NCBI GenBank assembly: GCA_039111635.1
Contig: JBCAQO010000016.1
Coordinates: 1 to 64,000, forward strand
From: Heterobasidion occidentale
Taxonomy: Eukaryota; Basidiomycota; Agaricomycetes; Russulales; Bondarzewiaceae
Length of the DNA stretch: 64,000 nt
Reading direction: 5' to 3'
The translations under genes were made by a program, and so were the position numbers. Under the pieces are notes generated by a model. That model was not told the origin of the DNA, ran no database searches, and saw only the letters and a list, made by a program, of their open reading frames with translations. Shown in pieces: positions 1 to 10,132 of this stretch (the stretch's first letter is position 1; the number at the start of each line of letters is the position of its first letter).

Positions 1-362
1 CATGCCATGGGCTTAGGGCTTATGGGTAAGCACCTCGTCGCACCATGATGGATCAGAGCGACTGGAGAAGTACAAGAGTAGGCACAGGCTGAGAGAGACG
101 GCGACCACAGCTCTCCTGGGATGGAAATCCGGAGAAGCACACGGACTCTTACCCTATACCCTATACAGTATATAAGGCCCTAGAATAGCTGAGGATCTTC
201 AGTCTATTCTCTTCGTTTACACAGTCCCCATACTGTGTAACTTAGAGCCAATCATTATTCCCTCCTGTATCATCACCTGATACAGTCGAGACTTCGTACA
301 CCATCAGTCAATGTGCGAACCTAGGAAGAACTCGTTACTCTTGGGTACTGAACGAGCAGTCG
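1..362 (+). repeat. Family A LTR fragment (A5), cut at both sides
   Basis: The stretch matches the plus-oriented family A LTR at 54981-55551 and the reverse complement of the LTRs at 10133-10752 and 20298-20916. It starts inside the LTR because the window begins there. It ends at the 5' LTR of element B, just before the expected terminal GTAACA. It keeps the core promoter: TATATAA at 169-175 and the presumed transcript start AGTCTATTCT at 201-210. A perfect 9-bp hairpin with a six-base loop lies at 217-240. Confidence 0.85.
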
Positions 363-1154
363 TGTTAAGAGCCGGCTCATAACACATGATATATGATCAC
401 CTGATCATATGACAGCGGTCTATGACCAACGGATGACCTATACCCGGTGGACCCCTTGACTTCACCAGACATTGAGTTATCTTATCTTATCTTTCGTTCC
501 TGGATTAACGATCAGTTACATCACTGACATCATTGATTGCATCATGCTTCTCTGATCGCATCATAGATTACATCATTCCGATCGTTGATCGTTTGCTTCT
601 ATTTGGTGCCTTGAGCACAGACCTTCTGAAGATCTTGCCCTAAAGCGGATCGCGTATATATAGAACGAGCCAGATACCTGTATCGCCAGCTCGTTCACCT
701 TTGTTACTCCCCACCTGTTCTTACTCTTGACCTTGGTACTAGCCATACCTCTGCTATCATAGTCTTTGCCAATAGGCCAGACTCTTGATTGTCAATAGAA
801 CATCTGCTTGAGCATCGGTTTAACTTGCCCTGCGCTTCTCTCTATCGTCATCCTCAACCACTCAGTCGTCATCTCAATACTGGCTGAGTTCTACACAGGA
901 CTAGCAGTATTCTATCTCGACTTTAGTGGGCAGCATATCTACTGCCATCCAGGTCCGCATCAGGTCGTACCCGCACATCTGTGGGAAAACCTTTGTGCAT
1001 TCCTGGAGACGCAATACCATCACGAATCTCGTACATCCCGAGTTACGCACTCAAGTAGCCGCTGGTGCTTTCATCGGACGTACTTGGATTTGGCACGTCC
1101 CTCAGTGACTCAGGAGCCTCCTGGCACATCACGTGCGAAGACCAGGTCTTAACA
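363..1154 (+). repeat. 5' LTR of element B
   Basis: This 792-base LTR begins TGTTAAGAGCCGG and ends GGTCTTAACA. Near its start it holds the palindrome GAGCCGGCTC and the inverted repeat TATGATCA..TGATCATA. It is closely similar to 8357-9167 and, reversed, to the solo LTR split across 43163-43334 and 53725-54382. Confidence 0.9.
655..697 (+). promoter_or_regulatory. LTR B core promoter and presumed transcript start
   Basis: A TATATATAG box starts at 655. Thirty-three bases later comes AGCTCGTTCA (688-697), the exact reverse complement of the primer site at 1157-1166. The start is inferred from TATA spacing and this complementarity, not measured. GAACGAGC, an inverted copy of the same sequence, lies between the TATA box and the start (from 663). 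Confidence 0.65.
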
Positions 1155-1155
1155 C

Positions 1156-1608
1156 TTGAACGAGCTCACCTGCCCCTGCCTCACTCTGGACGGACTACCC
1201 TCCCCAAATACCGAGATCGTCGGCGTCATCACCTTCCATTTACACGAAGGCGATTTACGCCGAACGCACACACTCTCCATCACCCTTGTAGCAGAACCAC
1301 CCGAGGTCATTAGCAGTGCGCTTAACCAAATCACCGACAGTTTGTTCAGACCACTACTCCATCATCCCCATATCGATACCTACTCGAAAGGGACGGATAC
1401 GTTACGTTCCCCATCTCTATCCGGATCACGCCCCACTACTCCAACCTTCGCCCAGCCAGCGAAGATGAGTACCGCCAAGACCCCGGAACCGGAACCCCCG
1501 GACAAAGCCTTTCGACTGCCCAGCGTACCAGACCGACTACTGAAAGTCACTCAAGGAAACAGAAATTGGGTCCAGTACACGCAGAGTTCGGGGCGGTCGC
1601 CCTCCTAG
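1156..1608 (+). pseudogene. Element B gag N-terminal part (pre-capsid domain and gag start)
   Basis: This open frame begins right after the LTR; the first ATG is at 1465 (MSTAKTPEPEP). Upstream of it the frame encodes a segment (TEIVGVITFHL and following) resembling the pre-gag segment of element C. The frame reaches GNRNW, the start of the capsid domain in the element C gag, and then jumps to sequence corresponding to the end of that domain. Roughly 95 codons of capsid appear to be missing, with a frame change near 1590. The product cannot be a normal Gag. Confidence 0.6.
1157..1166 (+). other. Self-priming primer-binding site of element B
   Basis: TGAACGAGCT lies two bases inside the 5' LTR end and is fully complementary to the presumed first ten bases of the transcript (688-697). 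It lacks the TGG opening of a normal tRNA primer site. Tf1 of fission yeast is known to prime reverse transcription with the 5' end of its own RNA; the same is inferred here. Confidence 0.7.
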
Positions 1609-3551
1609 CCAGAGCAGACGACCAACTCAAAAAGAAATACTACCTGAGGGGACTCAAGAAAGAACTCGCCGTGCGAGTCCTTCAGGACGGAGTACCAGAT
1701 CGTTTTGAAGATCTAATAACTCAAACAGGGAAGCACGCGGAGTCAATGGAAGAAGAAGCTTTTCAAGAAGCTTACAGACCAATCCTATCGCCATACCAGG
1801 GAAGGAAAAGGAAGCGCGAAGGTACTGACAACGACATTTGTTTTAGTTGCAGTGAACCAGGACACTGGGCAAGGAACTGCCCAAACCGAAGGAACAAGAA
1901 GCCGAAGAAAACCCTATGGGAAAGGATGCAAGGAACCCCAGAACGGAACCGATACCAGGAAAAGAAGCTCACGGAAGCTTCGGAGATACAGCATCTCTTG
2001 GAACAGATCTCGGATAGGCGCCAGCCAACGCCTATTCCGACAAGTAATCGGTTCTCGCCAATCGCACACTTATGCGAAGAAGCAGAAGTTGAAGAAGATC
2101 CCAGACCAGCCATCTCGATCTCTTCGATCTCTCAGATTGTAAAAACAGGGGCACCATCACTTCGAATTGAGATAGATCTCATAGGACTCAATAGGACGGC
2201 AAGAACCACTGCGTTAATCGACAGTGGAGCAACCGGCAACTTCATTAATCGCCGGTTCGTAGAGAAACATCGAGTCGTGACTATCCCCACTCGACCTATC
2301 CCCATAAACCACGTAGGAGGGGAGTCACTAGGAAGCATTACCGCACGAGCAAGCATAGGCGTCCGTATTCACGGAGAAAATCGCGGAATGCACCAGGAAC
2401 GGACCTCGCTATATGTCTCGGACATAGGAAAGGAGGACGTTATTCTAGGAACCGACTGGTTGTTAAAACACAACCCAGAAGTCGACTGGCATGCCTACGG
2501 GCTGCACCTCACGAGATGCCCACCCTCCTGTCTAATACAAGGAGGGCCGGTCAAGGCCAAAAGAGCCTTTAGGAAGAAAACAATATTCCCCACCCTCGAG
2601 GAGAACAGGATAGAGGCCGAGGGCTATCAGCGCCGGGACTACAGCATCCCATCACAAAAGGCGGGAATACCTAGGACAGGCCGGAAAGTGGGAACACACA
2701 CAGTACCACATCCGCGGACAATACCTAAAGATCCGGGGTTCACAACCCGAAGGTTGAATGCGCATCTTCGCGCTCGGGCTAAACAAATGGAAGCCCCCAC
2801 ATGGGCCGAAGAAGATGCAACGGAAGACGGTAGCGGCAAGCCCGCACTTTCCTCCACGAACCTAGACGAAGATGGAGTATACCTCGTCAGGTACCTAGAA
2901 ACGGGAGCTCTAGAAGCACTGGAACTATACAACGACTCCGAGGAAGGAGTAGACATCCACAGAGCCGAAACCCAGGAAAAGTCGCAGCCTTGGGGCATGC
3001 GCGAAGAAAAGTCGCGACCTTGGGGTACGCGCGAAGACAAGTCGCGACCTTGGGGCACGCGTGAAGACAAGGAAAATCAGTCGCAGCCTTGGGGCGCGCG
3101 CAAAGAATTCAAGAATAAGTCGCGGCCTAGGGGCAAGCGCGAAGACCCGCTCGGGCCGGAACCAAAGAAACAGACCAAGCATACTAACTCACAGCGCTTA
3201 GCGGAAGAAGCCGCAAAAGGAAAGCCGGAGTTATCATTCGAGGAAATCGTACCAAAGGAATACTGGGACTACAAAGAAGTATTCACCGGACGACCCAAAG
3301 GACGGCTCCCACCGGAAAGACCATGGGACCATCATATTGACATCAAGGAGGGCATGGAACACTCGTTACGCCCCAAACTCTACAGTCTAAGTCCTATCGA
3401 ACAGGCCGAGCTCAAGAAATTTATAGAGGAAAATCTGGCCAAGGGATTCATCAGGGAATCCAAGTCACACATCGCATCACCCTTCTTTTTCGTCAAAAAG
3501 AAGAACGGAAAATTGCGGCCAGTCATGGATTATCGACGGTTAAACGAATAA
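1566..3551 (+). pseudogene. Element B gag end, zinc knuckle, protease and start of RT
   Basis: The frame opens with the end of the capsid domain (KKKYYLRGLKKELA). It continues through a CCHC zinc knuckle, CFSCSEPGHWARNC, near 1841-1882, and a retropepsin with ALIDSGATGNF near 2213 and VILGTDWL near 2441. A variable linker holds PWG repeats (2980-3150). RT begins at SPFFFVKKKNGKLRPVMDYRRLNE. The frame then stops because one A is missing near 3549, where the family sequence continues E-I-T-V-K. The single-base loss separates this part from the RT catalytic core. Confidence 0.8.
2980..3150 (+). repeat. Coding minisatellite in the element B protease-RT linker
   Basis: Five tandem units of about 30-40 bases encode variants of KSRPWGTRED (KSQPWGMREE, KSRPWGTRED twice, QSQPWGARKE, KSRPRGKRED). 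The corresponding linker in element C has no such array, so the repeat is specific to B or to this copy. No function is evident. Confidence 0.75.
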
Positions 3552-3553
3552 CC

Positions 3554-4408
3554 GTGAAGAACAAGTACCCCCTGCCGATAATCCAGGAACTTTTAGACCT
3601 ACTCAAGGATGCGGAATACCTCTCGCTTATGGATGTTGACACAGGTTTCAACAACATAAAGATGTTTGAGAAGGATATTCACAAGGCGGCATTCCTAACG
3701 AATCTAGGAATGTACGAACCCCTCGTCATGTACTTCGGATTAACGAACTCGCCGGCCACCTTCCAAACCATGATGAACTCGCTCTTCAAGGACCTCATCT
3801 ACTCGGGGAAGGTTGCGATCTACATGGACGATATCTTGGTATTCACCAAGACCATGGAAGAACACATCCGAATCGTACGGCAGGTCCTCCAAATATTGAA
3901 GGACAACGATCTCTACCTGCAGCCATCGAAATGCCATTTCCACAAGAACAAACTGACGTACTTGGGGTACGTCATATCGCATGGACACCTGGAAATGGAT
4001 CCAGTCAAGGTAGAAGGAATCGCGCAGTGGCCGACGCCCACTCGCGTCAAGGAAGTACAGTCCTTCCTTGGATTCTGCAATTTTTATCGCAGATTTATAA
4101 AGGATTACTCGAAAGTAGCACGACCGCTATTCGAGTTAACACAGAAGGAACACGCCTGGGTATGGACCCCAGGATGCGAGCAGGCCTTCCAACAGCTTAG
4201 GAAGGCATTCACCGAGTCACCTGTACTAATCATGCCGGATACGGAACAGCCATTCCGCATCGAATGCGATGCCTCTGATTTTGCTACAGGTGCAGTACTC
4301 TCGCAACAGGCCAAGGATGGCAAGTGGCACCCATGTGCCTATATATCGAAATCCCTTGCACCCGCAGAACGAAACTACCCATATACGACAAGGAACTTCT
4401 GGCGGTAG
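3554..4408 (+). pseudogene. Element B reverse transcriptase core
   Basis: The frame encodes the RT palm and thumb: KYPLPIIQELLDLL, SLMDVDTGFNN with the first catalytic Asp, FGLTNSPATFQTMMN, and the YMDD box with the other two Asp near 3820-3835. The RNase H start follows (IECDASDFATGAVL). The frame ends where one base is missing in ERNYP-IYDKELL near 4381. It is a continuation of the upstream frame, separated only by the lesion near 3549. Confidence 0.8.
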
Positions 4409-5190
4409 TACGGTCGTTCGAAGCATGGAGACACTACTTGGAAGGCGCCACACACCAGGTCGACGTCTGGACCGATCACAAGAATCTGGAATGGTTCAGG
4501 ACATCACAGAAACTAAATCGTCGACAAGCCCGGTGGTCGCTTTATTTGTCACGCTTCGACTACAAACTCACACACAAGGCGGGAACCACGAATAAATCAG
4601 ACGGTCTGTCTCGGAGGCCAGACCATAAAGAGGGGGTGGAATTAGACAATTCGGGAGAAGTCCTCCTCGGGCCGGAAATTTTCGATAAAACAACCCAGCC
4701 AAACTCCCGGACCCCCTTCACAGAAGCAACAAACATCCGATCTGTCCATCTCGGCGCAACAGATCTGATAGAACCTCTCGATCCACAGAAGATCTTCCAC
4801 CTTAGGGCAACGGGAAGAACGGCGGTTACCATGATCGAGACGGAGCTTAGGGACCGCATCATAGCAGGAAACAGGGAAGACCCCTGGCTATTGGAAATAC
4901 TGAAACAGGTCAATGAACTCGGACCAAGATCCCTCAAGAAAGGCTTGCAGGAATGGAACGAAGAGGACGGCCTCGTACTACATCGCGGAAAGGTTTACGT
5001 ACCGTCAAACGGAGAACTACGAAGGGACATAATCAAACGGCATCACGACAACCGAACAGCGGGACATCCAGGAGTTAGAGGTACCCTGGCGTCAGTCGGT
5101 CAAGACTATACTTGGCCCGGAATGTCTAACACGGTACAACAATACGTGGAAGGATGCGCAATATGTCAATCAACGAAGAACGACACACAA
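4405..5190 (+). pseudogene. Element B RNase H and integrase zinc-binding domain
   Basis: This section carries the RNase H end (WTDHKNLEWF, RRQARWSLYLSRFDY, HKAGTTNKSDGLSRRPD). The integrase N-terminal HHCC domain follows, with H..H from RHHDNRTAGHPG and C..C from [12 protein letters not shown]. The frame is lost near 5190, where the family sequence [12 protein letters not shown] lacks two bases. Further downstream reading in this frame is meaningless. Confidence 0.75.
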
Positions 5191-7937
5191 CAATGGTGCC
5201 GTTACAGCCTACGGAGATACCGGACCGACCATTCGGAACAATCACAATGGACTTTATTACAGATCTCCCGGAGTCAAATGGATACGACTCAATACACGTG
5301 GTCACGGATCGGTTAACGAAGACAACGATCATCACCCCTTGCAAGAAGACGATCGATTCCGACAGAACGGCGAAATTACTTTTAGATCACACATGGAGAC
5401 GGTACGGATTACCGGACAAGATAATTTCGGACCGCGGAACACAATTCGCGTCTAAAGTAGCACAGGCGCTACTAGAAGAATTAGGAATCAAGTCATCCCT
5501 TAGCATGGCTTACCACCCACAGACGGATGGAGCAACGGAACGGATGAACCAGGAACTGGAGCAATACCTTAGGGCATTTTGTAGCTCCACACAGGACGAC
5601 TGGGCCAAACTTATTCCCTACGCAGAATATGCCCACAACTCGCACCAGCACTCGGCGACAAAGATCTCGCCGTTCGAGCTCCTTCATGGATACCAACCAA
5701 GAGCTTACCCTGCAATCGTCGGAAACACAAATGTACCCACTGCCGACAAGTGCCTAGAACTGTTAAAGAAAGCACAGCAAGAAGCACAGGCCAGTTTGGA
5801 AATTGCAGCAGAATCCATGAAAACTCAGCACGATAGGTTTGGGGTAGAACTTCCCCCATTCAAGAAAGGCGATCAAGTATGGCTCGACGGAAAGAACATA
5901 CACACGGATCACCCCTCGGAGAAGTTAAGGCCAAAAAGATTTGGGCCATTCAAGATTTTGGACACCATAGGAACGGTTAACTATCGGCTGGAGTTGCCGA
6001 AGAATTGGAGGAAGATACACAACGTCTTCCATGCCTCACGGTTAACCATGTATAAGGAGAACACCACTCACGGTCCAAATTATAGGAAACCTCCACCCGA
6101 CCTCATCAAAGGACAGGAAGAATTTGAGGTCGAAAGAATTATAGCATCCCGCCGCTTTGGACGTTGGAAGACCCTACAATACCTAGTCAAATGGAAAGGG
6201 TACCCGGAATCCGACAACTCATGGGAATCAGCGGACGCGGTCAAGAACGCGAAGGAGGAAGTTAGCGACTTCCATAGGAAATACCCACTGGCAGTCCGAG
6301 GCATGGAGCCGTCTACTCGTGAATTACAACTCGCACTCGACAGAAACCAAATAGTGGAACTGTGCGACAGACAAATTCGGCTGATGAAGACCTCGGCAGG
6401 GAAGAAACTACTAGGCGCAGGACTAACGGTTAAACAGGCAGAAACCACTATACAAGAAGAATCCATAAGGCGCAAGTTACTCATTCATCCAATAGGGGAG
6501 AAACTACTAGCCATGGGAGCCACGGTCGCACACATACGAGCATCCATAATGGATGAAGAATACAGGCGAAAGCTCAGGAAAACAAAGCTAGGAAGACGGC
6601 TCCTAGCTACCGGCATGACGCCAACGGAAATCAGGTTGGGACTCAAGAAAGCCCAACCATTGTTACCCAGTGGACAGATCATTATGCATCAACAAGGGAA
6701 GAACCTCACCTATGACACAAAGAGTCTAGGAAAGAGCACTCAGACGAATAAACGCGAACGCGCTCGGGAAACGAAGGTGGCCCCTTCCCCTTCCTCTCGC
6801 ACATCGACATATTCCCCTGGAGTCAAACACAAGTCAAGGAAATCCCAGAAATCAACATGGGCCAGGAAGAATGCGGATGAACAAGTATCAAATTGGAGAT
6901 ACCGCGCAGTCAAGGACCTGGAGAGACAAATGACCAAGGGACTCGCTTGGAAGAAGGATTCACTTCGTCAAAATGCCGACGAGGACAACAAATCAGAAGA
7001 AGGCTCGGTTCACACACCGGAACCAGAAGACACGTCTTATCAAAACGCCGATGAAGACTACATGGACGAAGGCTCGGATTACTCGCCGGACGGAGAAGAA
7101 TACGAAGACGCCATGGACCTAGACAGCGTCAATGGAGAATGGAGGAAAGGACCCCTCTCCATGAACCTTGAGGAAGAAGAAGCAACGGGACCAGAAATGT
7201 CCTACTCATCAACAGGACTCACCCCTTCCTCTGCACCCGCGAAACGAACGCCCCCCACACCATATACACCATATGGAAGCGGCGCTTGGTGCGTCTCAGC
7301 AAGAGACATCGACTCAGACGAGGACACACCTCCTCGTACCCCTAGTACCCCCGACTCTGACGGAGACATACAGATAACCTCCGAAGACAAGCAACGAGAA
7401 TTCGACACGGCCGAAGAATTAGGAGACCTATCAATTAAGGACACCCCTGGACGGCTACCAGGTGGCATGGATATTGACAGTCTAAACACACACACAGAAC
7501 GACCAGCGCTGTCTATTACGATACCGCAGGAAACAGGATACCCCACACCCCACTCGAGCACAGCGGGCAGCACTTTGACAAACGAAGCCCCTTGGAGAAC
7601 CACCCCAACCAGCGAATTGTTATGGAAGGACACCGACAGTAATCTTGGCCGATTAACTATCGATCCCAATGCCATGGACACCGAAGATGATCTTGGCCGA
7701 TCACCTATCACGGAGTTGGAACCAGAAACATCCAGAGAGGAACAGCGATGGCAAGAGATTCAAACCCAGCAGATTGGCCAAGCAGGACCAAACGAAGCAG
7801 GGCCTATATTAGAGAGCCCGACACCTGGAATCTCCCCACTCTCCCTTGACCACCCCCTGCTCACACCCCCTCTCCTACCAGACAGCAAGTGGTACAATAA
7901 CCCGGAACTGTACAAACCACTGGATCTCTCCCTTTGA
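5154..7937 (+). CDS. Element B integrase core, chromodomain and long C-terminal extension
   Basis: The 927-codon frame covers the integrase catalytic core with DDE residues near 33, 93 and 129 ([25 protein letters not shown]). A GPF-type motif follows (RFGPFKILDTIG), then a chromodomain at about 322-380 (FEVERIIASRR..QYLVKWKGYPESDNSWE). About 545 more residues lie beyond the chromodomain. They begin with a 32-residue repeat (units at 416, 448, 480) and end in an acidic, Ser/Thr/Pro-rich tail with three NADE motifs. Such a tail is long for a chromovirus. The first codons are an artefact of the upstream frameshift; the natural protein is part of a Gag-Pol polyprotein in the nucleus-bound integration complex. 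Confidence 0.8.
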   Translation: MRNMSINEERHTTMVPLQPTEIPDRPFGTITMDFITDLPESNGYDSIHVVTDRLTKTTIITPCKKTIDSDRTAKLLLDHTWRRYGLPDKIISDRGTQFASKVAQALLEELGIKSSLSMAYHPQTDGATERMNQELEQYLRAFCSSTQDDWAKLIPYAEYAHNSHQHSATKISPFELLHGYQPRAYPAIVGNTNVPTADKCLELLKKAQQEAQASLEIAAESMKTQHDRFGVELPPFKKGDQVWLDGKNIHTDHPSEKLRPKRFGPFKILDTIGTVNYRLELPKNWRKIHNVFHASRLTMYKENTTHGPNYRKPPPDLIKGQEEFEVERIIASRRFGRWKTLQYLVKWKGYPESDNSWESADAVKNAKEEVSDFHRKYPLAVRGMEPSTRELQLALDRNQIVELCDRQIRLMKTSAGKKLLGAGLTVKQAETTIQEESIRRKLLIHPIGEKLLAMGATVAHIRASIMDEEYRRKLRKTKLGRRLLATGMTPTEIRLGLKKAQPLLPSGQIIMHQQGKNLTYDTKSLGKSTQTNKRERARETKVAPSPSSRTSTYSPGVKHKSRKSQKSTWARKNADEQVSNWRYRAVKDLERQMTKGLAWKKDSLRQNADEDNKSEEGSVHTPEPEDTSYQNADEDYMDEGSDYSPDGEEYEDAMDLDSVNGEWRKGPLSMNLEEEEATGPEMSYSSTGLTPSSAPAKRTPPTPYTPYGSGAWCVSARDIDSDEDTPPRTPSTPDSDGDIQITSEDKQREFDTAEELGDLSIKDTPGRLPGGMDIDSLNTHTERPALSITIPQETGYPTPHSSTAGSTLTNEAPWRTTPTSELLWKDTDSNLGRLTIDPNAMDTEDDLGRSPITELEPETSREEQRWQEIQTQQIGQAGPNEAGPILESPTPGISPLSLDHPLLTPPLLPDSKWYNNPELYKPLDLSL
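6399..6653 (+). repeat. Post-chromodomain 32-residue tandem repeat
   Basis: Three units start GKKLLGAG, GEKLLAMG and GRRLLATG at exact 96-base spacing (6399, 6495, 6591). Each continues with a predicted helix and a basic end (RRKLLIHPI, RRKLRKTKL). Element C has a single such unit (IGKKLLATGLAIPQIMEEI near 46300), which suggests expansion in B. Confidence 0.75.
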
Positions 7938-8356
7938 CCCCCAAAGAGAATGCCTGACGAACGGGACCCGCACATTGCCATATACAACGCAGTCAAGGTC
8001 ATGCTCGAGCTCGCGCTCCGCACCCTACACGACATCGACACATATGCACACACGCCACCATCTGAGCCATCCCCTCAGATCTTCCCTACCAGTCCTGACT
8101 CCTCGTCATCACCGTCTTCACCCTCGCTCCCCGTTCCACCCATGCCACGCCCACCGACACCGGCTAGACACTAGTCAAACCAACGTCCCGGACCATGCAT
8201 CATTATGCTTCCCCTTCGCCTGACTCACGCCTAGTCAATCCCCACTCTATCATTGCACAAGCACTACCCGACTTCTGCCTTGGCCTACATACCGCACAAC
8301 CCAACCGACCATTACCCATTGCGCTATATGTGAGGCCGAGGTTAGAAAGGGGGTAG
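7938..8356 (+). other. Element B 3' noncoding region and polypurine tract
   Basis: The region between the pol stop and the 3' LTR is short. It contains a 74-codon Pro/Ser-rich open frame at 7950-8174 (starts MPDERDPHIAIYNAV) that is not recognised; it may be a remnant of a third ORF or chance. The last bases, GTTAGAAAGGGGGTAG (8341-8356), form the polypurine tract that primes plus-strand synthesis. Confidence 0.6.
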
Positions 8357-9167
8357 TGTTAAGAGCCGGCTCATAACACATGATATATGATCACCTGATC
8401 ATATGACACGCAGTCTATGACCAACGGATATGACCTATACCCGGTGACCGACCCATTGACTTCACCAACGGACATTGAGTTATCTTATCTTATCTTTCGT
8501 TCCTGAGTTAACGATCAGTTACATCACTGACATCATTGATTGCATCATGCTTCTCTGATTGCATCATAGATTACATCACTCCGATCGTTGATCGTTTACT
8601 TCTATTTGCCTTGGTGCCTTAAGCACAGACCTTCTGTAGATCTTGCCCTAAAGCGGATCGCGTATATATAGAACGAGCCAGAGACCTGTATCGCCAGCTT
8701 GTTCACCTTTGTTACTCCCCACCTGTTCTTACTCTTGACCTTTGGTACTAGCCATACCTCTGCTACATCATAGTCTTTGCCAATAGGCCAGACTCTTGAT
8801 TGTCAATAGAACATCTGCTTGAGCATCGGTTTGACTTGCCCTGCACTTCTCTCTATTATCATCCTCAACCACTCAATCGTCATCTCAATACTGGCTGAGT
8901 TCTACACAGGACTAGCAGTATTCTATCTCAACTTTAGTGGGCAGCATATCTACTGCCATCCGGGTCCGCATCAGGTCGTACCCTCACACCTGTGGGAAAA
9001 CCTTTGTGCATTCCTGGAGACGCGATACCATCACGAATCCCTCGTACATCCCGAATTACGCACACAAGTAGCCGCTGGTGCTTTTATCGGACGTACCTGG
9101 ATTTGGCACGTCCCTCAGTGACTCAGGAGCCTCCTGGCACATCACGTGCAAAGACCAGGTCTTAACA
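8357..9167 (+). repeat. 3' LTR of element B
   Basis: This 811-base LTR matches 363-1154 with scattered substitutions and small indels. In its transcript-start copy AGCTTGTTCA has one C-to-T change relative to the 5' LTR, still able to pair with the primer site through G-U. It ends TTAACA and abuts truncated transposase sequence. Confidence 0.9.
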
Positions 9168-10132
9168 ACGACAATCGTGTCCAATTTGAACTAGCTGACC
9201 TTATTTTTCGACGAAATCAGATGCCCACACATGAGCTCGATGATCTCCTTGTATTATGGCCGCAACGATTCCAGAGCCGCCATATGTCAATGATCAAGAT
9301 CTTTACGAGACAATTGATTCAACAACTCTAGGGGATGCACCCTGGTCATCATTCTCTGTTGAGTATACTGGCGATGTTTCCAGTGACATTGTACCACCAT
9401 GGAAGATGGCAAAGTATGATGTCTGGATGAGGAATCCCCGTACCATCTTCCGCAATCAGCTTTCAAATCCAGATTTTGACGGAGAGATTGACTACGCTGC
9501 AAAACGGGAATTCAATACGGATGGAAAAGGGTATGGAGGGATCTCATGTCAGGCAATTGGGCTTGGGAGCAATCGGTAAGAGTGCGCATCTTGTCGCCAT
9601 TCATCATCTCATCAAGCATTACAGGACATAATCGCAAAGGACACAGAGACGCATGGCTCCATGTTTGTCCCTGTTATCCTTGGAAGCGATAAAATGACTG
9701 TCTCTGTCGCGACAGGTCAGACCGAGTTCTACCCGTTGTACAGATCAATAGGCAATGTGCACAACAATGTTCGTCATGTGCATCACAATGCAATCTCGCT
9801 CATTGGTTTTCTTTCAATTTCCAAGAGTAAGTAATGCTCCTTATACCTCTCCCAGTTGCTCACTGAATTCTCACTTATAGCGGATTGACAGTACCAGGAT
9901 GACCCCGTATTTCGCAAATTTCGACGCCAGCTGTTCCATGCTTCTCTAGAAACCATCTTCGAACCCCTCAGGTCTGGTATGACGAAGCCAGAGGTGATGC
10001 GTTGTCCTGACGGCCACTTCCGGCGCATCATTTACGGACTTGGTCCGTACATCGCCGATTACCCCGAGCAAGTTCTACTTACCTGCACTGTGCAGAACTG
10101 GTGCCCAGGGCGAGTACACACCTCCTTCACAG
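9168..10132 (+). pseudogene. Plavaka-type (KDZ) transposase, N-terminal half, 5' truncated
   Basis: The translated pieces match the Agaricomycete Plavaka transposase family. They include FELADLIFRRNQM, LYETIDSTTLGDAPW, YDVWMRNPRTIFRNQL, FVPVILGSDKMTVSVATGQ, YPLYRSIGNVHNN, CPDGHFRRIIYGLGPYIADYPEQVLL and the Cys-containing CTVQNWCPG. Short GT..AG introns appear near 9577-9626 and 9826-9881. The gene is cut at its 5' side at the element B junction and interrupted at 10132 by element A1. It continues at 20917. It encoded a cut-and-paste transposase and is now broken by two different events. Confidence 0.8.

Larger units (their letters stand above)
363..9167 (+). mobile_element. Family B Ty3/gypsy chromodomain LTR retrotransposon, decayed
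   Basis: The element has two LTRs (363-1154 and 8357-9167) bounded by TGTTAA..TTAACA, a self-complementary primer site at 1157-1166 and a polypurine tract just before 8357. The internal order is gag, protease, RT, RNase H, integrase, chromodomain, which is the chromovirus order. Gag has lost most of its capsid and pol is broken by at least three frameshifts. The LTRs differ in length and at several bases, so the copy is older than A1 or C. The flanks do not match: LTR A sequence on the left, transposase sequence on the right, with no target duplication. That points to recombination rather than simple insertion. Confidence 0.9.

Noticed and set aside
808..1152. Open frame inside LTR B, repeated at 8819-9121
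   Set aside because: It lies in LTR sequence, its frame differs between the two LTR copies by indels, and no domain is seen.
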